Positions 8,354 to 16,618 are shown, counted from the first letter of the stretch. The stretch is DNA of 64,000 nt from Chloroflexi bacterium HGW-Chloroflexi-10 (GCA_002840755.1 PHBZ01000027.1:61670-125669); one strand, 5' to 3'. Made by a program: numbers and translations. Notes: generated by a model not told the origin, from the sequence alone.

Positions 8354-8959
8354 TTACCCCAGTGCAAATCCAGTCACAAAAGCTGCTGTCATCAATAGCA
8401 ACTGAGCAGGCAGTACCCGAAAAATGGTCTCACGCGAAAGCAAAGGTCTTCCGGCTTTGAGTAATGCTAACAACAGTCCACCCAAACCGATCAGAGCCCC
8501 ACCTACGCTGATCAAGAAAAAACCTGATGGGGCGAGACCGGAAAAGACCAGGATGATTGGAAGTAGAAAAATTGTCAGGCCGGCAATCCCATGCACAATT
8601 ACCAGAACGAATAAAGGCAGTCTGTTTTTAATTGGGAGCGTTCGGGTAATAACTGTTGCTAGGAGACCAACGATTGCGAAAACTAGATACGCGATCCTAT
8701 AATATGAGAGGTGTTGCCAAACGAGTCCCGTTGCAAGGCAAAGTGGAATGATAGTCGAAACCATGACTACAATGGGTGAATCCAACACCTCAAAACCAAG
8801 GATGAGCAGCAACAATCCAGCTAACAGCAGAACACCAAAAGCGGTGGAGTAGGCGATCATCGGTAATGTGCTAAAACCGTCAATTCCAACTGCAATCTGG
8901 TATGCAGCGAGCAAGCCAGTGAGAAGAAGTAGAATTCGATCCCGGATGGCTATTTTCAT
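8354..8959 (-). CDS. Seven-helix membrane protein, unknown function
   Basis: A 201-residue, very hydrophobic protein with about six or seven helices covering nearly its whole length. Its ATG overlaps the stop codon of the preceding gene (ATGA), so translation is coupled to that gene. No charged catalytic motif is present apart from a few basic loop residues. I do not recognise the family. Its position between the heme O synthase-type gene and the end of the cluster suggests a structural or assembly role in the same membrane system, which is inference from context only. Confidence 0.6.
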   Translation of the reverse strand: MKIAIRDRILLLLTGLLAAYQIAVGIDGFSTLPMIAYSTAFGVLLLAGLLLLILGFEVLDSPIVVMVSTIIPLCLATGLVWQHLSYYRIAYLVFAIVGLLATVITRTLPIKNRLPLFVLVIVHGIAGLTIFLLPIILVFSGLAPSGFFLISVGGALIGLGGLLLALLKAGRPLLSRETIFRVLPAQLLLMTAAFVTGFALG

Positions 8960-9438
8960 GATGTTTTTGCCTCGGTATTTTTAGTACAAAGTGCCCGTGC
9001 GATATTTTTAAAATAGTGCAGGCTGGCAAACAATAACCCACCACCGATTCCTAGATACAAGATGGCTAATAGGAATTTCGGGAAGGGTGAATAGGTGCGC
9101 AGGTAGATACCCAGAAAAATCATGAATAAGACCAGTGGGTAACTGGTCCATCCCTGAAAGGCGAATAAGCATACGTTTTCACCTTCCAACCCGCTAATGC
9201 GCTTAATATTTTTTTTGGCCAGCTTTGAAAAGCCGAAGAAATAGATCCCTATTGCTAGTAAGAGACCTGCTGTAACCAGTAAGAGCATGGTAGAAAAAAT
9301 AACCGGCTTCAGCCAACGGGAGGCAAAGCCGATCAGCATCAGTCCCACGCCAAACCAAACAAGTCCAGCGGAAAAATGTAGCCAAACTTTTCGGACGGCA
9401 GGTTTGAACTTGCTTAGAAAACCAGGAGTGAATGACAT
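8956..9438 (-). CDS. Four-helix membrane protein, unknown function
   Basis: A 160-residue protein with four predicted helices: about 20-40, 45-70, 100-120 and 122-145. A basic loop between helices two and three contains KLAKKNIKRI. The C-terminal helix pair has an LGIGGGLLFASLHYFK signature, with a His that could face the membrane. Its start overlaps the stop of the heme O synthase-like gene (TAATG) and its stop overlaps the start of the next gene, so the three are translationally coupled. No named family can be assigned with confidence. Confidence 0.6.
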   Translation of the reverse strand: MSFTPGFLSKFKPAVRKVWLHFSAGLVWFGVGLMLIGFASRWLKPVIFSTMLLLVTAGLLLAIGIYFFGFSKLAKKNIKRISGLEGENVCLFAFQGWTSYPLVLFMIFLGIYLRTYSPFPKFLLAILYLGIGGGLLFASLHYFKNIARALCTKNTEAKTS

Positions 9439-10292
9439 TAAATTACCATCAATAACATGGAAGAAAGCATATAGACCGAAGCATACTTAAACAGTCCAAA
9501 GTTGACACGCTCTGACGGGCGGAAGATCATGATGACTGCCAGCACAACCAAACCAATCGAAAGCACACCGAGCAAACGCAGAAAACCCCATGCCATTCCA
9601 ATGCCCAATCCAGCAGAGCCCATTGCAAACGCAGCAAAAATACTCGATATGGCAATTGTTATCCGGGTAATTTTGAATCCATAGGAAGATGCAAAAGTGG
9701 GTACACCTGCGGCTTTGTAATCATCAAAGTACCTCATATTGAAAGTCAGGATATGTGTCGGTATCCATAGCAGGATGCCGAGTGAGAGCATGATTCCAAC
9801 CCAATCAAATGAACCGAGTCCAAGGATGCGCCCGGCTAGAATGGGCATTCCACCAGAAATTCCGCCCCAGATGATACTCCAACAAACACGTCGTTTGAGC
9901 CATATAGTGTAAATGACCACATCAATGAATAAGCCGGCAAAAATGATCAAGCCATAGAGAGCGTCCATGGCAACCGCTAGTCCTATACCCAACAAAGAGA
10001 GTACCAATCCCACCCAAAAAGCTTCGCGCGGGTCTATTTTCCCGGCTGCCAATGGCCTATTTTTCGTACGTCCCATTTTGGAATCGATATCGCGGTCCCA
10101 CCACATATTAAGAATTGTACTTCCGCTAATGGATGCGACCAGACTGATAAATAAACCAGCCATAGTAGGCAGATTAAAGATCGGGCACCGAACAGTCATA
10201 AAACCCGCTAAACCAGTGGCTACTAACAAACCAGTTTGCAGGCTTTTAATTAGCGGCCAATACAATCGTATTTTGGTGAAAATTATTTTCAT
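9438..10292 (-). CDS. ctaB: UbiA-family prenyltransferase, heme O synthase type
   Basis: A 284-residue polytopic prenyltransferase. The first Asp-rich motif is N62-MWW-D66-RDI-D70, followed by RTKNRPLAAG (about 75-84). This is the signature of protoheme IX farnesyltransferases, which add a farnesyl group to heme b to make heme O for heme-copper oxidases. The second conserved region, PTHILTFNMRYFDDYKAAGVP (near 180-200), is also typical of CtaB. About eight membrane helices span the protein. GGAGTG precedes the ATG. In the cluster it sits downstream of the heme-copper-oxidase-like gene, which fits a supply role. Other UbiA enzymes use related motifs, so the exact substrate is inferred. Confidence 0.8.
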   Translation of the reverse strand: MKIIFTKIRLYWPLIKSLQTGLLVATGLAGFMTVRCPIFNLPTMAGLFISLVASISGSTILNMWWDRDIDSKMGRTKNRPLAAGKIDPREAFWVGLVLSLLGIGLAVAMDALYGLIIFAGLFIDVVIYTIWLKRRVCWSIIWGGISGGMPILAGRILGLGSFDWVGIMLSLGILLWIPTHILTFNMRYFDDYKAAGVPTFASSYGFKITRITIAISSIFAAFAMGSAGLGIGMAWGFLRLLGVLSIGLVVLAVIMIFRPSERVNFGLFKYASVYMLSSMLLMVI

Positions 10293-10354
10293 GAGTTCAC
10301 TCCATCAGATTGAAAGTGGGGTAAGAAATACAATTCCATCCCCACTTTACCGGC

Positions 10355-11254
10355 CTATTTGCTATCGCGAGCGCATCGAAATCCAACACCCGGGCTAAAG
10401 TAGGTGGGAGTGGCATTGTTCCGTGTCCAGATACGCAGGTCCATATCATAAGTATCTTTTGAACCGCCGCGTAAAAAACGGTAGTGCATACCTTCGTAAA
10501 CGTCACCTGTCCATTGCCAGGCATTCCCTGCCATATCGTACACTCCATAAGGGGAAGCAGAATCGAGTGTGACATAATCGTTGTAGGTTTTACCGTTATA
10601 GAAACCAACTGGAGAAGTGCGTGAGCCATAGGAATTCATAGATTCAAACGGGTCGCGGCTGGCGTAGAAATTGGCGTTTTCACGCATGATTTCGTCCCCC
10701 CATGGGAAAGGCCGCGTATCAGATCCACGTGCAGCTTTCTCCCATTCCAGCTCGGTAGGCAAATGTTCATCAAAGTAACCACAGTAGCCCCATGCCCCGA
10801 ACCAGGTGACCATCGTCATTGGGTGATTCTCATACCCAGGTTGAGATGAAAACTTTTCACCATCAAACTTAATCCGTTGGGATGGGTCATTCAAGGGGAT
10901 AAACAACCAATCACCCGCTTCAATCTTTTCCTCGTGTTTGACTCCATGGAATTCGTCACCGGGGTAATAACCAACAATTTGATCGCCGCTTACCTTTACA
11001 TAACCTTCAGCCATCGCCTGGTTGAGGAAGGCTGCGTATTGTGCAGCGGTCACATCGGTCACCATGATTTCATAGGCTTCAGTGGTTTTGATATAGTTGT
11101 ACTGACCAAAGTAAAATTCGCCTGCGGGTATTTGCGCCCAAGTATCCGGATTCACACCTGTGTCAAAAGTAGGGATCGGAGCATTTAAATCCACAGAGGT
11201 GCACGAAGCCAACATTACAGCCACCAGGATGATTGTCGGAATAATGCGTTTCAT
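10355..11254 (-). CDS. FGE/SUMF1-fold lipoprotein
   Basis: A 299-residue lipoprotein. The signal peptide ends in the lipobox LASC with the lipid-bearing Cys at residue 18. The rest is a formylglycine-generating-enzyme-type domain: GEFYFGQ, VTDVTAAQYAAFLN, HPMTMVTWFGAWGYCGY, HLPTELEWEKAARG, PFPWGD, YDMAGNAWQWTGDVY, and a final VGFRCARD. By eye, the two active-site cysteines of true FGE, which lie upstream of the GFRCA motif, are replaced (Ile and Asp at the aligned positions). This is therefore more likely a binding or structural relative than a sulfatase activator. The ATG overlaps the stop of the heme-copper-oxidase-like gene (ATGA), so the two are made together and probably act together at the outer face of the membrane. 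Confidence 0.8.
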   Translation of the reverse strand: MKRIIPTIILVAVMLASCTSVDLNAPIPTFDTGVNPDTWAQIPAGEFYFGQYNYIKTTEAYEIMVTDVTAAQYAAFLNQAMAEGYVKVSGDQIVGYYPGDEFHGVKHEEKIEAGDWLFIPLNDPSQRIKFDGEKFSSQPGYENHPMTMVTWFGAWGYCGYFDEHLPTELEWEKAARGSDTRPFPWGDEIMRENANFYASRDPFESMNSYGSRTSPVGFYNGKTYNDYVTLDSASPYGVYDMAGNAWQWTGDVYEGMHYRFLRGGSKDTYDMDLRIWTRNNATPTYFSPGVGFRCARDSK

Positions 11255-12726
11255 TTTTCCACCTCCTGTACGAGCTCGGGCTTTATTTCTTCAGACCAAC
11301 GTCCCTTTTTCTTGAACAGATCGATTAACCGCCAGAGCATTACACTTGCCAGTAAGAAAAGCAGCATACCTAGCCCAATATCAATGGCATACATTAATCC
11401 ATTAACAAGTGGTTGCTGTTCGGCTTCTGTGATGAAGAGACGCTTCATCTCAAAAATGGTTACTCCAGCCAATGCGAGGTCGGAAAAAAAGAGGATACCC
11501 CATCCGTAAAACTGTCGGACCTTTCCTTTTAATCCGATGATATTGCCGTAGTAAAGCAAAATGATTGTGGCGATGATAGCCGAGAGTGCATGCCAATGAC
11601 CGGTCAGTTCAATGCGCTCCTCACGCGCCGGCCAGACCCGGAAGATTTCATCCAGGCGTATGGCCATGAAGATTCCAAGAAAACTGGTAGTGAAGTTCAT
11701 ATAAAGCATCTGCCATGTTGGGCCAAACTTGAGCGGATCTCGTACTAATGCACCAAGTTTCTGTCCAAAAGTTGGTTTTTGAATATGAGCAGTTCCTTCG
11801 CGAATAAGTTTTGTCCAGCTCCAGATAAGCAGAAGGAGTGCTGCCAGCATGGAGGGTGTCGCGCCGGTATAAATAATCTGGTGCGCAATTGGTTCAAGCG
11901 GAGTAGCCACCCCCCATACACCGAGGTTTAGTACAACGGTACCCAGGATCATGAGAGGCATAGCAATCTTGTGTAGAATTCCCTTAAAATTTAGCCAGCG
12001 CCCTATGATGAGTGTGATCATGATAGCGATCAGTGCCAACATAATATGCAAATGTCCGATGACAGAATACTGCATCGTGGTCTTTTCAGGGAAACGGATA
12101 ATGTTCTCTGCCAGGAAGACTTCAAAACCATTGCCGAAAAATGAACCAGGGATAGCACCGAACAAAGCGGAAATTACGGTAGTAAGGGCGGTAGCAAAGA
12201 AAGCTACACGCTCAAGATCCACCCCTTTTTTAGTGCGGGCGTAGGATTTATCCGGTTGATAGTTTTCTTTTTTCCACGGCCAGAGGGCAATCACCAGCAA
12301 AATACCAGCAAAAAAGATCAACGAAAGACCGATGATGTAAAGTCCATGGAACGCCCAATTGTGACCGAAGTAGGCGAATCCCATCCCGAAGATCATAGTT
12401 ACTATATAACCGACTGAAATGATGGTGTTAATGGCGGTTTTAAAGATGGGCTTCATCTTTAAAAGGCTTGTGATCATATACGTCTCGATCGCAACAACTG
12501 CCATAGCAATCGAATGATATAGGATGATGATCCGTCCTTCACGTTCTGCTTGTATCATATCCATGTTAAAAAGTTTGATGACTACATCCCGTACACCCAT
12601 CTCTGCCATCGGACCTGAAAGCATCCCCCAAACTGCGGTGATAAGGGCAATCATGGCGATTGCTACCAGGATCAAACCTTTTGTAGAATTAAAGAGGTAA
12701 TTAAATCGGTCTTTGATGAATTGCAT
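11251..12726 (-). CDS. Divergent heme-copper-oxidase subunit I-like 12-TM protein
   Basis: A 491-residue protein with twelve predicted helices, the number found in heme-copper oxidase subunit I. His positions line up with that family by eye. H71-x3-M75 in helix II recalls the HGxxM heme-binding motif. G224-H225 in helix VI recalls the CuB ligand of GHPEVY. A281-H282-Q283 stands where helix VII normally has His-His. H377-W-H379 in helix X matches the HxH pair that binds the two hemes. The second helix-VII His is Gln, so the CuB site would be altered. No subunit II is seen nearby. A GAGGAG ribosome site precedes the ATG. The partner lipoprotein gene overlaps it and ctaB lies downstream. Alternatively it is an unrelated heme-binding membrane protein. 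Confidence 0.5.
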   Translation of the reverse strand: MQFIKDRFNYLFNSTKGLILVAIAMIALITAVWGMLSGPMAEMGVRDVVIKLFNMDMIQAEREGRIIILYHSIAMAVVAIETYMITSLLKMKPIFKTAINTIISVGYIVTMIFGMGFAYFGHNWAFHGLYIIGLSLIFFAGILLVIALWPWKKENYQPDKSYARTKKGVDLERVAFFATALTTVISALFGAIPGSFFGNGFEVFLAENIIRFPEKTTMQYSVIGHLHIMLALIAIMITLIIGRWLNFKGILHKIAMPLMILGTVVLNLGVWGVATPLEPIAHQIIYTGATPSMLAALLLLIWSWTKLIREGTAHIQKPTFGQKLGALVRDPLKFGPTWQMLYMNFTTSFLGIFMAIRLDEIFRVWPAREERIELTGHWHALSAIIATIILLYYGNIIGLKGKVRQFYGWGILFFSDLALAGVTIFEMKRLFITEAEQQPLVNGLMYAIDIGLGMLLFLLASVMLWRLIDLFKKKGRWSEEIKPELVQEVEK

Positions 12727-12746
12727 AGAAACGCTCCTCGTGGGTT

Positions 12747-13550
12747 TTAGGATTCCGTTTTATTCCATGTTTCGAGCATCTTGCGCGTTCCGGGCAATAC
12801 TAGATAAATAACCAGGGCGGTGCTGATCAGCGGTGCAGGCAGGAACATGGAGAAGCGGTGCACTTCAAAAAATGCATTATTAATCCCCATGGGATAACCG
12901 GCTATCATGGACATAGCTCCCGCAAAAATTCCCATCGGAATAGCCCACGATTTCTTTTTCAGCAGAGCAAAAATGAAAATTGCCCAGGCTGCTGCGCCCC
13001 ACCAACTGACCTGCTGGGATATGGCGTATACCCCATTCCATAATGGGTCAACACCTTTTGAAGACACATATTTAGAAATTGGAGCGACACCGTCAATAAA
13101 GGTGAGTACGTAAGCCAGACCGGCAATGAATGCAAGTAAAATGATGTTTTTCTTTACGCCATGAATGAGAAGCATTCCAAACCACAATATGGCTGCAATA
13201 ATGAACACAGCCATTGTTGAAGGTGGAAGGTCGCCGTCCATGGCGGGGATCATCGGGAAAAATCCCGCCAGGAGTTGGATGGTCGCGGCTACAGTACCCC
13301 AGAACCAGGCCCACTTTTCCTTATGAAGGAAACCATAGAAAACTGCTGCCCAGATTGCCCCGGCAGTAATTCCAATCCATCCAAGCACAGCAAAAGTAAT
13401 ACTGACAGAGGTGGCCTCATCCGTACGGCCAGCTATAGCATGCGCATCAATGATTGGATTATATTGTACTGCTATCAAATAAAAGAACAGCAATGCGGTC
13501 AGGATGCCCAGCACGGCCAGTGCAGCTCCCAGTTTTGTGTTATTTTTCAT
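12747..13550 (-). CDS. Polytopic membrane protein, unknown function
   Basis: A 267-residue protein with about eight helices. The start is set at 13550, where AAGGAG lies a few bases upstream; an earlier in-frame codon at 13592 has no such site. A first loop (NPIIDAHAIAGRTDEAT) and several Trp-rich helices (WAWFWGTVAA, VSWWGAAAWAIF) are notable. A YPMGINNAFFEVHRFSMFLP segment carries a His near helix 7. No named family is recognised. It ends 20 bp before the heme-copper-oxidase-like gene, so it probably belongs to the same membrane system. Confidence 0.6.
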   Translation of the reverse strand: MKNNTKLGAALAVLGILTALLFFYLIAVQYNPIIDAHAIAGRTDEATSVSITFAVLGWIGITAGAIWAAVFYGFLHKEKWAWFWGTVAATIQLLAGFFPMIPAMDGDLPPSTMAVFIIAAILWFGMLLIHGVKKNIILLAFIAGLAYVLTFIDGVAPISKYVSSKGVDPLWNGVYAISQQVSWWGAAAWAIFIFALLKKKSWAIPMGIFAGAMSMIAGYPMGINNAFFEVHRFSMFLPAPLISTALVIYLVLPGTRKMLETWNKTES

Positions 13551-13610
13551 TATTAATCTCCTTTTTACCGAATTATTTTCTTTAATGATCAAATTTTGGA
13601 TCCACCTACC

Positions 13611-14114
13611 TCAACCAGACAATGGTTTGGCAAGTGCAGCGACCAATCCGCTGGTGAATAAAACGGCAACTGCAATAACCACATTAATTATTAAGAGCCG
13701 AAAACTCAAATGCTCTTTTTCCGGTGTCATCACTGCTTGGGGGCGTCTTAAAATAAGGCTGCGATACAGCGTGATTCCAATCATGAGAATAACCAGAATA
13801 TGCTTGATCGACAGAGTGACCGAGTACACGTTACCAAAACCAAATAAGTGCTCGAATTCAGGGTTTTGATTACTCATTAATAGACCTGTAAGTATTAACC
13901 CACCCATGCTGATATACACCCACATGCTTTGGCGTTTTTGGAAAGCCATCATTACTTTCTTGATTTGTGGCCCAGCGCCCAACGCGTCTTTAAGAGCAGG
14001 CATGTAGCTAAGCACAGTGACAAGCAATCCTCCCATCCAAATCACGGTAAACAAATCGTGGAAGAAAGACATAAATGCAAAGACCAATGTTTTCACAGCT
14101 ATATCAACCTTCAC
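13611..14114 (-). CDS. CopD-like four-helix membrane protein
   Basis: A 167-residue protein with four helices. The first carries FFHDLFTVIWMGGLLVTVL and the third LSIKHILVILMIGITLYRSL. This resembles the CopD/DUF-type copper-resistance membrane family, whose helices hold a conserved His before a W-x-GG pair and a K-H/K-L-L motif. The best start is a GTG at 14114, which overlaps the end of the cupin gene by 11 bp. Related proteins take part in copper uptake or in heme-protein assembly, which would fit the surrounding genes. The family match is moderate, and binding of copper or heme is inferred. Confidence 0.55.
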   Translation of the reverse strand: MKVDIAVKTLVFAFMSFFHDLFTVIWMGGLLVTVLSYMPALKDALGAGPQIKKVMMAFQKRQSMWVYISMGGLILTGLLMSNQNPEFEHLFGFGNVYSVTLSIKHILVILMIGITLYRSLILRRPQAVMTPEKEHLSFRLLIINVVIAVAVLFTSGLVAALAKPLSG

Positions 14115-14457
14115 TTTCTGTAATAATCTGCGTGGAACTTGTTGGGCGTGGGGCTTTAATGTTTAGCAGGCGCAACTGAGAATTGCTATTGTTAGTCAAG
14201 CGGTGTGGAGTTTCAGGGGGTATTTCCACCAACATATCAGCGAAAAGAGATATGGTCTCTCCGCCTGCATCCAAAACGCCTGTCCCATTTAGTATGTAAA
14301 GGTACACGTTAGTATGGGCGACATGTTTTTTTTGCACTTGCCCTGCTTCAAGCGACAAATGCTCGAACTGTACTGGATCACTAACAAGTAGTGCGCGAAC
14401 ACTGATGAAATGTGGATTCGGGATTTCGGCTGCTTCAAAGGTCTTAATAATTTTCAT
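14104..14457 (-). CDS. Small cupin-domain protein
   Basis: A 117-residue single-domain cupin. Motif 1 is HLSLEAGQVQKKHVAHTNVY, with two His, and motif 2 is PPETPHRLTNNS, with one His. It therefore probably holds a metal ion, though the usual first-motif Glu is not obvious. The chosen ATG at 14457 gives the normal single-domain length; a longer frame upstream adds a non-cupin, Lys-rich tail with no ribosome site. Cupins this small often sense or bind a ligand rather than catalyse. It overlaps the CopD-like gene and may form part of the cluster's metal or redox handling, which is inference. Confidence 0.7.
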   Translation of the reverse strand: MKIIKTFEAAEIPNPHFISVRALLVSDPVQFEHLSLEAGQVQKKHVAHTNVYLYILNGTGVLDAGGETISLFADMLVEIPPETPHRLTNNSNSQLRLLNIKAPRPTSSTQIITESEG

Positions 14458-14536
14458 ACTTAGCTTCTTTCTTGAAATTATTTTTTTAGAACAGGGCAAG
14501 TTTCCTAATAGGAAAAAGGACCTTAAACCGGAGCCA

Positions 14537-14785
14537 TTAATTGAGAGTTGATAATCTTTTCTTGCGCTGTCCTTTGACAATATAAGGTAATAGATATAAA
14601 TAAGCCCCACTTAGCGCCATAAACAACATCAAAATGGAGGGGATCTTATCCAGCTTTTCCCATGCAGCCACTAATTTAGGATCACCCACTAATTTAATAA
14701 TTACTGCTACTGGAATCACTAACGCAGTAGGTATAGCAATCCAGCGGTGAATTTTTCGTAACCATTTCGATAACCACTTTGTCAT
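14537..14785 (-). CDS. Small two-helix membrane protein (PepSY-TM-like)
   Basis: An 82-residue protein with two hydrophobic helices (about 17-35 and 47-68) and basic ends. The N-terminal RKIHRWIAIPTALVIPV resembles the first helix of PepSY-associated membrane proteins, where this RKIHRW motif is common. Here the rest of such a protein is absent. An AGAGG ribosome site precedes the ATG. The His in helix one could be a heme or metal ligand. It lies between the BON-domain and cupin genes in the same operon-like cluster. Confidence 0.55.
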   Translation of the reverse strand: MTKWLSKWLRKIHRWIAIPTALVIPVAVIIKLVGDPKLVAAWEKLDKIPSILMLFMALSGAYLYLLPYIVKGQRKKRLSTLN

Positions 14786-14805
14786 GTTTCGATACCTCTT
14801 TCCTT

Positions 14806-15081
14806 TTAATTATTTAAGTCCAAATTGACTGCTCGTGATGGGCTGGGAGCGCCAGGAGCTTCGATGCGGTTAACCACCCCACGAATGCCACACACATGTT
14901 TTGCGAGTTTTTCCGCCGTATCGCGTTTCGCCATTGAATCAACCACCCCTGCCAGGTGCGCAATACCATTCAGCACACCCACACGCAAGTCGGTGGAAGA
15001 AGTTCGGCTGTCAGTTGCGAAAACGGTCAATATAGCCTCGCGCAGATATTCGTCCGAAATAGGACCTTTATGTTCCACCAT
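14806..15081 (-). CDS. BON-domain protein
   Basis: A 91-residue protein that is essentially one BON domain: SDEYLREAILTVFATD, then LRVGVLNGIAHLAGVVDS, then DTAEKLAKHVCGIRGVVNRIEAP. BON domains bind phospholipid or peptidoglycan-proximal ligands and are common in stress and envelope proteins. No signal peptide is present, so this one is probably cytosolic or peripheral to the membrane. AAGGTGAAG lies upstream of the ATG. It is the second gene of the leftward cluster, after the DUF-type four-helix protein. Confidence 0.8.
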   Translation of the reverse strand: MVEHKGPISDEYLREAILTVFATDSRTSSTDLRVGVLNGIAHLAGVVDSMAKRDTAEKLAKHVCGIRGVVNRIEAPGAPSPSRAVNLDLNN

Positions 15082-15170
15082 CGCTCTTCACCTTCTCAAA
15101 TAAGACAATCTTTAGGAGTTTACAGACTGGTCAGATTATTGTGTACGACTTTTATCGTGTGACGTCATGT

Positions 15171-15578
15171 TTAGCTGCCTAAAGTAGGTTCAATCAATTT
15201 CTGCAGGGGTTTATTCTTGCGCGCCTGGATAAACATCAATCCCAGGATGATTACCCAAGCGATCAATCGAATGGTCATAGCCCGGATGCTATCTGGTGCG
15301 ACGATACTGCGATAGGCGACCAGCAGTATAAGCATGACGAAGGCATGAAGACTAAACGTTCCAATGGCTGCAAGTTGGGCAAATCGGTTGTTTGTATAAA
15401 TAAAGATTGAGGTAATAAAAACGGTCAGAATTCCGATGGTGTAATTGTAAATTGGTAACCAGTTGATCACATAATATCCGGGATCATTACCCAGTAAAAC
15501 TTGCGCGCCGGCAAATACAGCCATTCCTCCGATAATGAAGGCAAGGATGGATGCAATTTTGGTCAGAATTGTTTTCAT
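15171..15578 (-). CDS. Four-helix membrane protein, first gene of the cluster
   Basis: A 135-residue protein with four helices (about 8-28, 40-60, 67-90 and 102-122), of the size and layout of several small DUF membrane families. No conserved motif is decisive. A clear AAGGAG lies upstream of the ATG at 15578. The 285-bp region to its right separates it from the divergent DUF1858-type gene. That region should hold the promoters of both units, so this gene probably heads the twelve-gene transcript, although an internal promoter in the 90-bp gap after it cannot be excluded. Confidence 0.6.
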   Translation of the reverse strand: MKTILTKIASILAFIIGGMAVFAGAQVLLGNDPGYYVINWLPIYNYTIGILTVFITSIFIYTNNRFAQLAAIGTFSLHAFVMLILLVAYRSIVAPDSIRAMTIRLIAWVIILGLMFIQARKNKPLQKLIEPTLGS

Positions 15579-15863
15579 ACTTTTGCTCCTTGGTTGCCGT
15601 GAAAGGATGCAACCGATTTGAGTGTAGGTCCTTTCAATTGGCAGATGAACGACTTAAGTCGTGCTCGTAGAAACAATATCATCCCCAATATATCAACGTG
15701 TCGGAATCGTGCTTTGATAAGAGACAAGCGGAAATATTCAAATTCGACAATAGTCGTAGCAATAATTAGATTCGAGGGCTAAGGTTTAGTTAATGTAAAG
15801 ATCTAGAATCTGGATTACTTATCAAGTTCTATAACTATTTAGAAAATTTAGGAGAATAGAGCT

Positions 15864-16100
15864 ATGCAAATTACCAAAGATACGCGCATTTCAGCAATCT
15901 TATTGGAATACGGCGACATCGCCGAAGTAATGGAAGTATTCGGCGTTCAACGAGTAGGGAAATATTCCCTGCGAATGTTCCTCGCAAAAGCATTAACGGT
16001 AGAATGGGCAGCGCGAGTACATCGCGTGCCGCTAAATGAATTTCTAGAAATTTTGGACAAGGCAGTCTCGAAAAAAGAAAGTGAATCCTCAAATGGGTAA
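15864..16100 (+). CDS. DUF1858-like protein lacking the cysteine pair
   Basis: A 78-residue protein with the DUF1858/ScdA-N pattern: ITKDTRISAILLEYGDIAEVMEVFG, then a short turn, then FLAKALTVEWAARVHRVPLNEFLEIL. In typical members the turn is YG-x-H-C-x-G-C. Here it reads FGVQRVGKYS, so both Cys and the His are replaced and it should not bind a metal or nitrosyl group through them. AGGAG precedes the ATG. Its last codons overlap the start of the methyltransferase gene. Family members sit near nitrosative-stress and anaerobic respiration genes, which fits the divergent heme/copper cluster and the nearby Crp/Fnr gene. Confidence 0.7.
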   Translation: MQITKDTRISAILLEYGDIAEVMEVFGVQRVGKYSLRMFLAKALTVEWAARVHRVPLNEFLEILDKAVSKKESESSNG

Positions 16101-16608
16101 GTACAAGGTAACCGAGGGACCGCTCAAGAAAAAGGTTATTGGCCTATTCTTTTTGGGTATGCTCTTGATGATAGTGATCGAAGTAGGGATTGGTTGGGCT
16201 TGTAGTAATTGGGGACGTATACACTTTGGTTGGTTGAACCAGGTGCTTGGTACCGTCTTAACTATTGGAGGAATTGCTCTCGTAATTTGGTCGGTCCTTA
16301 CCCAATACTTAATCGGTAATGGTACACCAGCCCCAATGGTTGCCACTCAAAAGCTTGTGACACAGGGACCGTATTCCTATACGCGTAATCCGATGACACT
16401 CGGCGCAGTGTTTTTATACTCAGGAATCGGTATTTGGATGAGTTCTGGTGTGCTCATCATCCTGAACATTATCGTTTTCAGCATATTATTAACGTTCATC
16501 TACTTCCATGAAACGCGCGAATTAGTAGAACGTTTTGGCGAGGAGTATCAGGATTATCGGAAGAGAACACCGTTTTTATTTCCAAATTTCTGGCGAAAAC
16601 ATGAATAG
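16093..16608 (+). CDS. Isoprenylcysteine carboxyl methyltransferase-family membrane protein
   Basis: A 171-residue protein with about four helices and the ICMT/PEMT C-terminal signature: LVTQGPYSYTRNPMTLGAVF, then HETRELVERFGEEYQDYRKR and TPFLFP. In the family these residues bind S-adenosylmethionine at the membrane face; bacterial substrates are mostly unknown. The ATG at 16093 overlaps the DUF1858-type gene by 8 bp, and a GTG at 16081 is an alternative start. The two genes form an operon that converges on the Crp/Fnr regulator gene ten bases downstream. Confidence 0.75.
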   Translation: MGKYKVTEGPLKKKVIGLFFLGMLLMIVIEVGIGWACSNWGRIHFGWLNQVLGTVLTIGGIALVIWSVLTQYLIGNGTPAPMVATQKLVTQGPYSYTRNPMTLGAVFLYSGIGIWMSSGVLIILNIIVFSILLTFIYFHETRELVERFGEEYQDYRKRTPFLFPNFWRKHE

Positions 16609-16618
16609 AGAAATATCA

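Noticed and set aside
9438..9440. A frameshift between the heme O synthase-like gene and the next membrane gene
   Set aside because: The overlap is a clean TAATG stop/start and both proteins are complete, so it is translational coupling.
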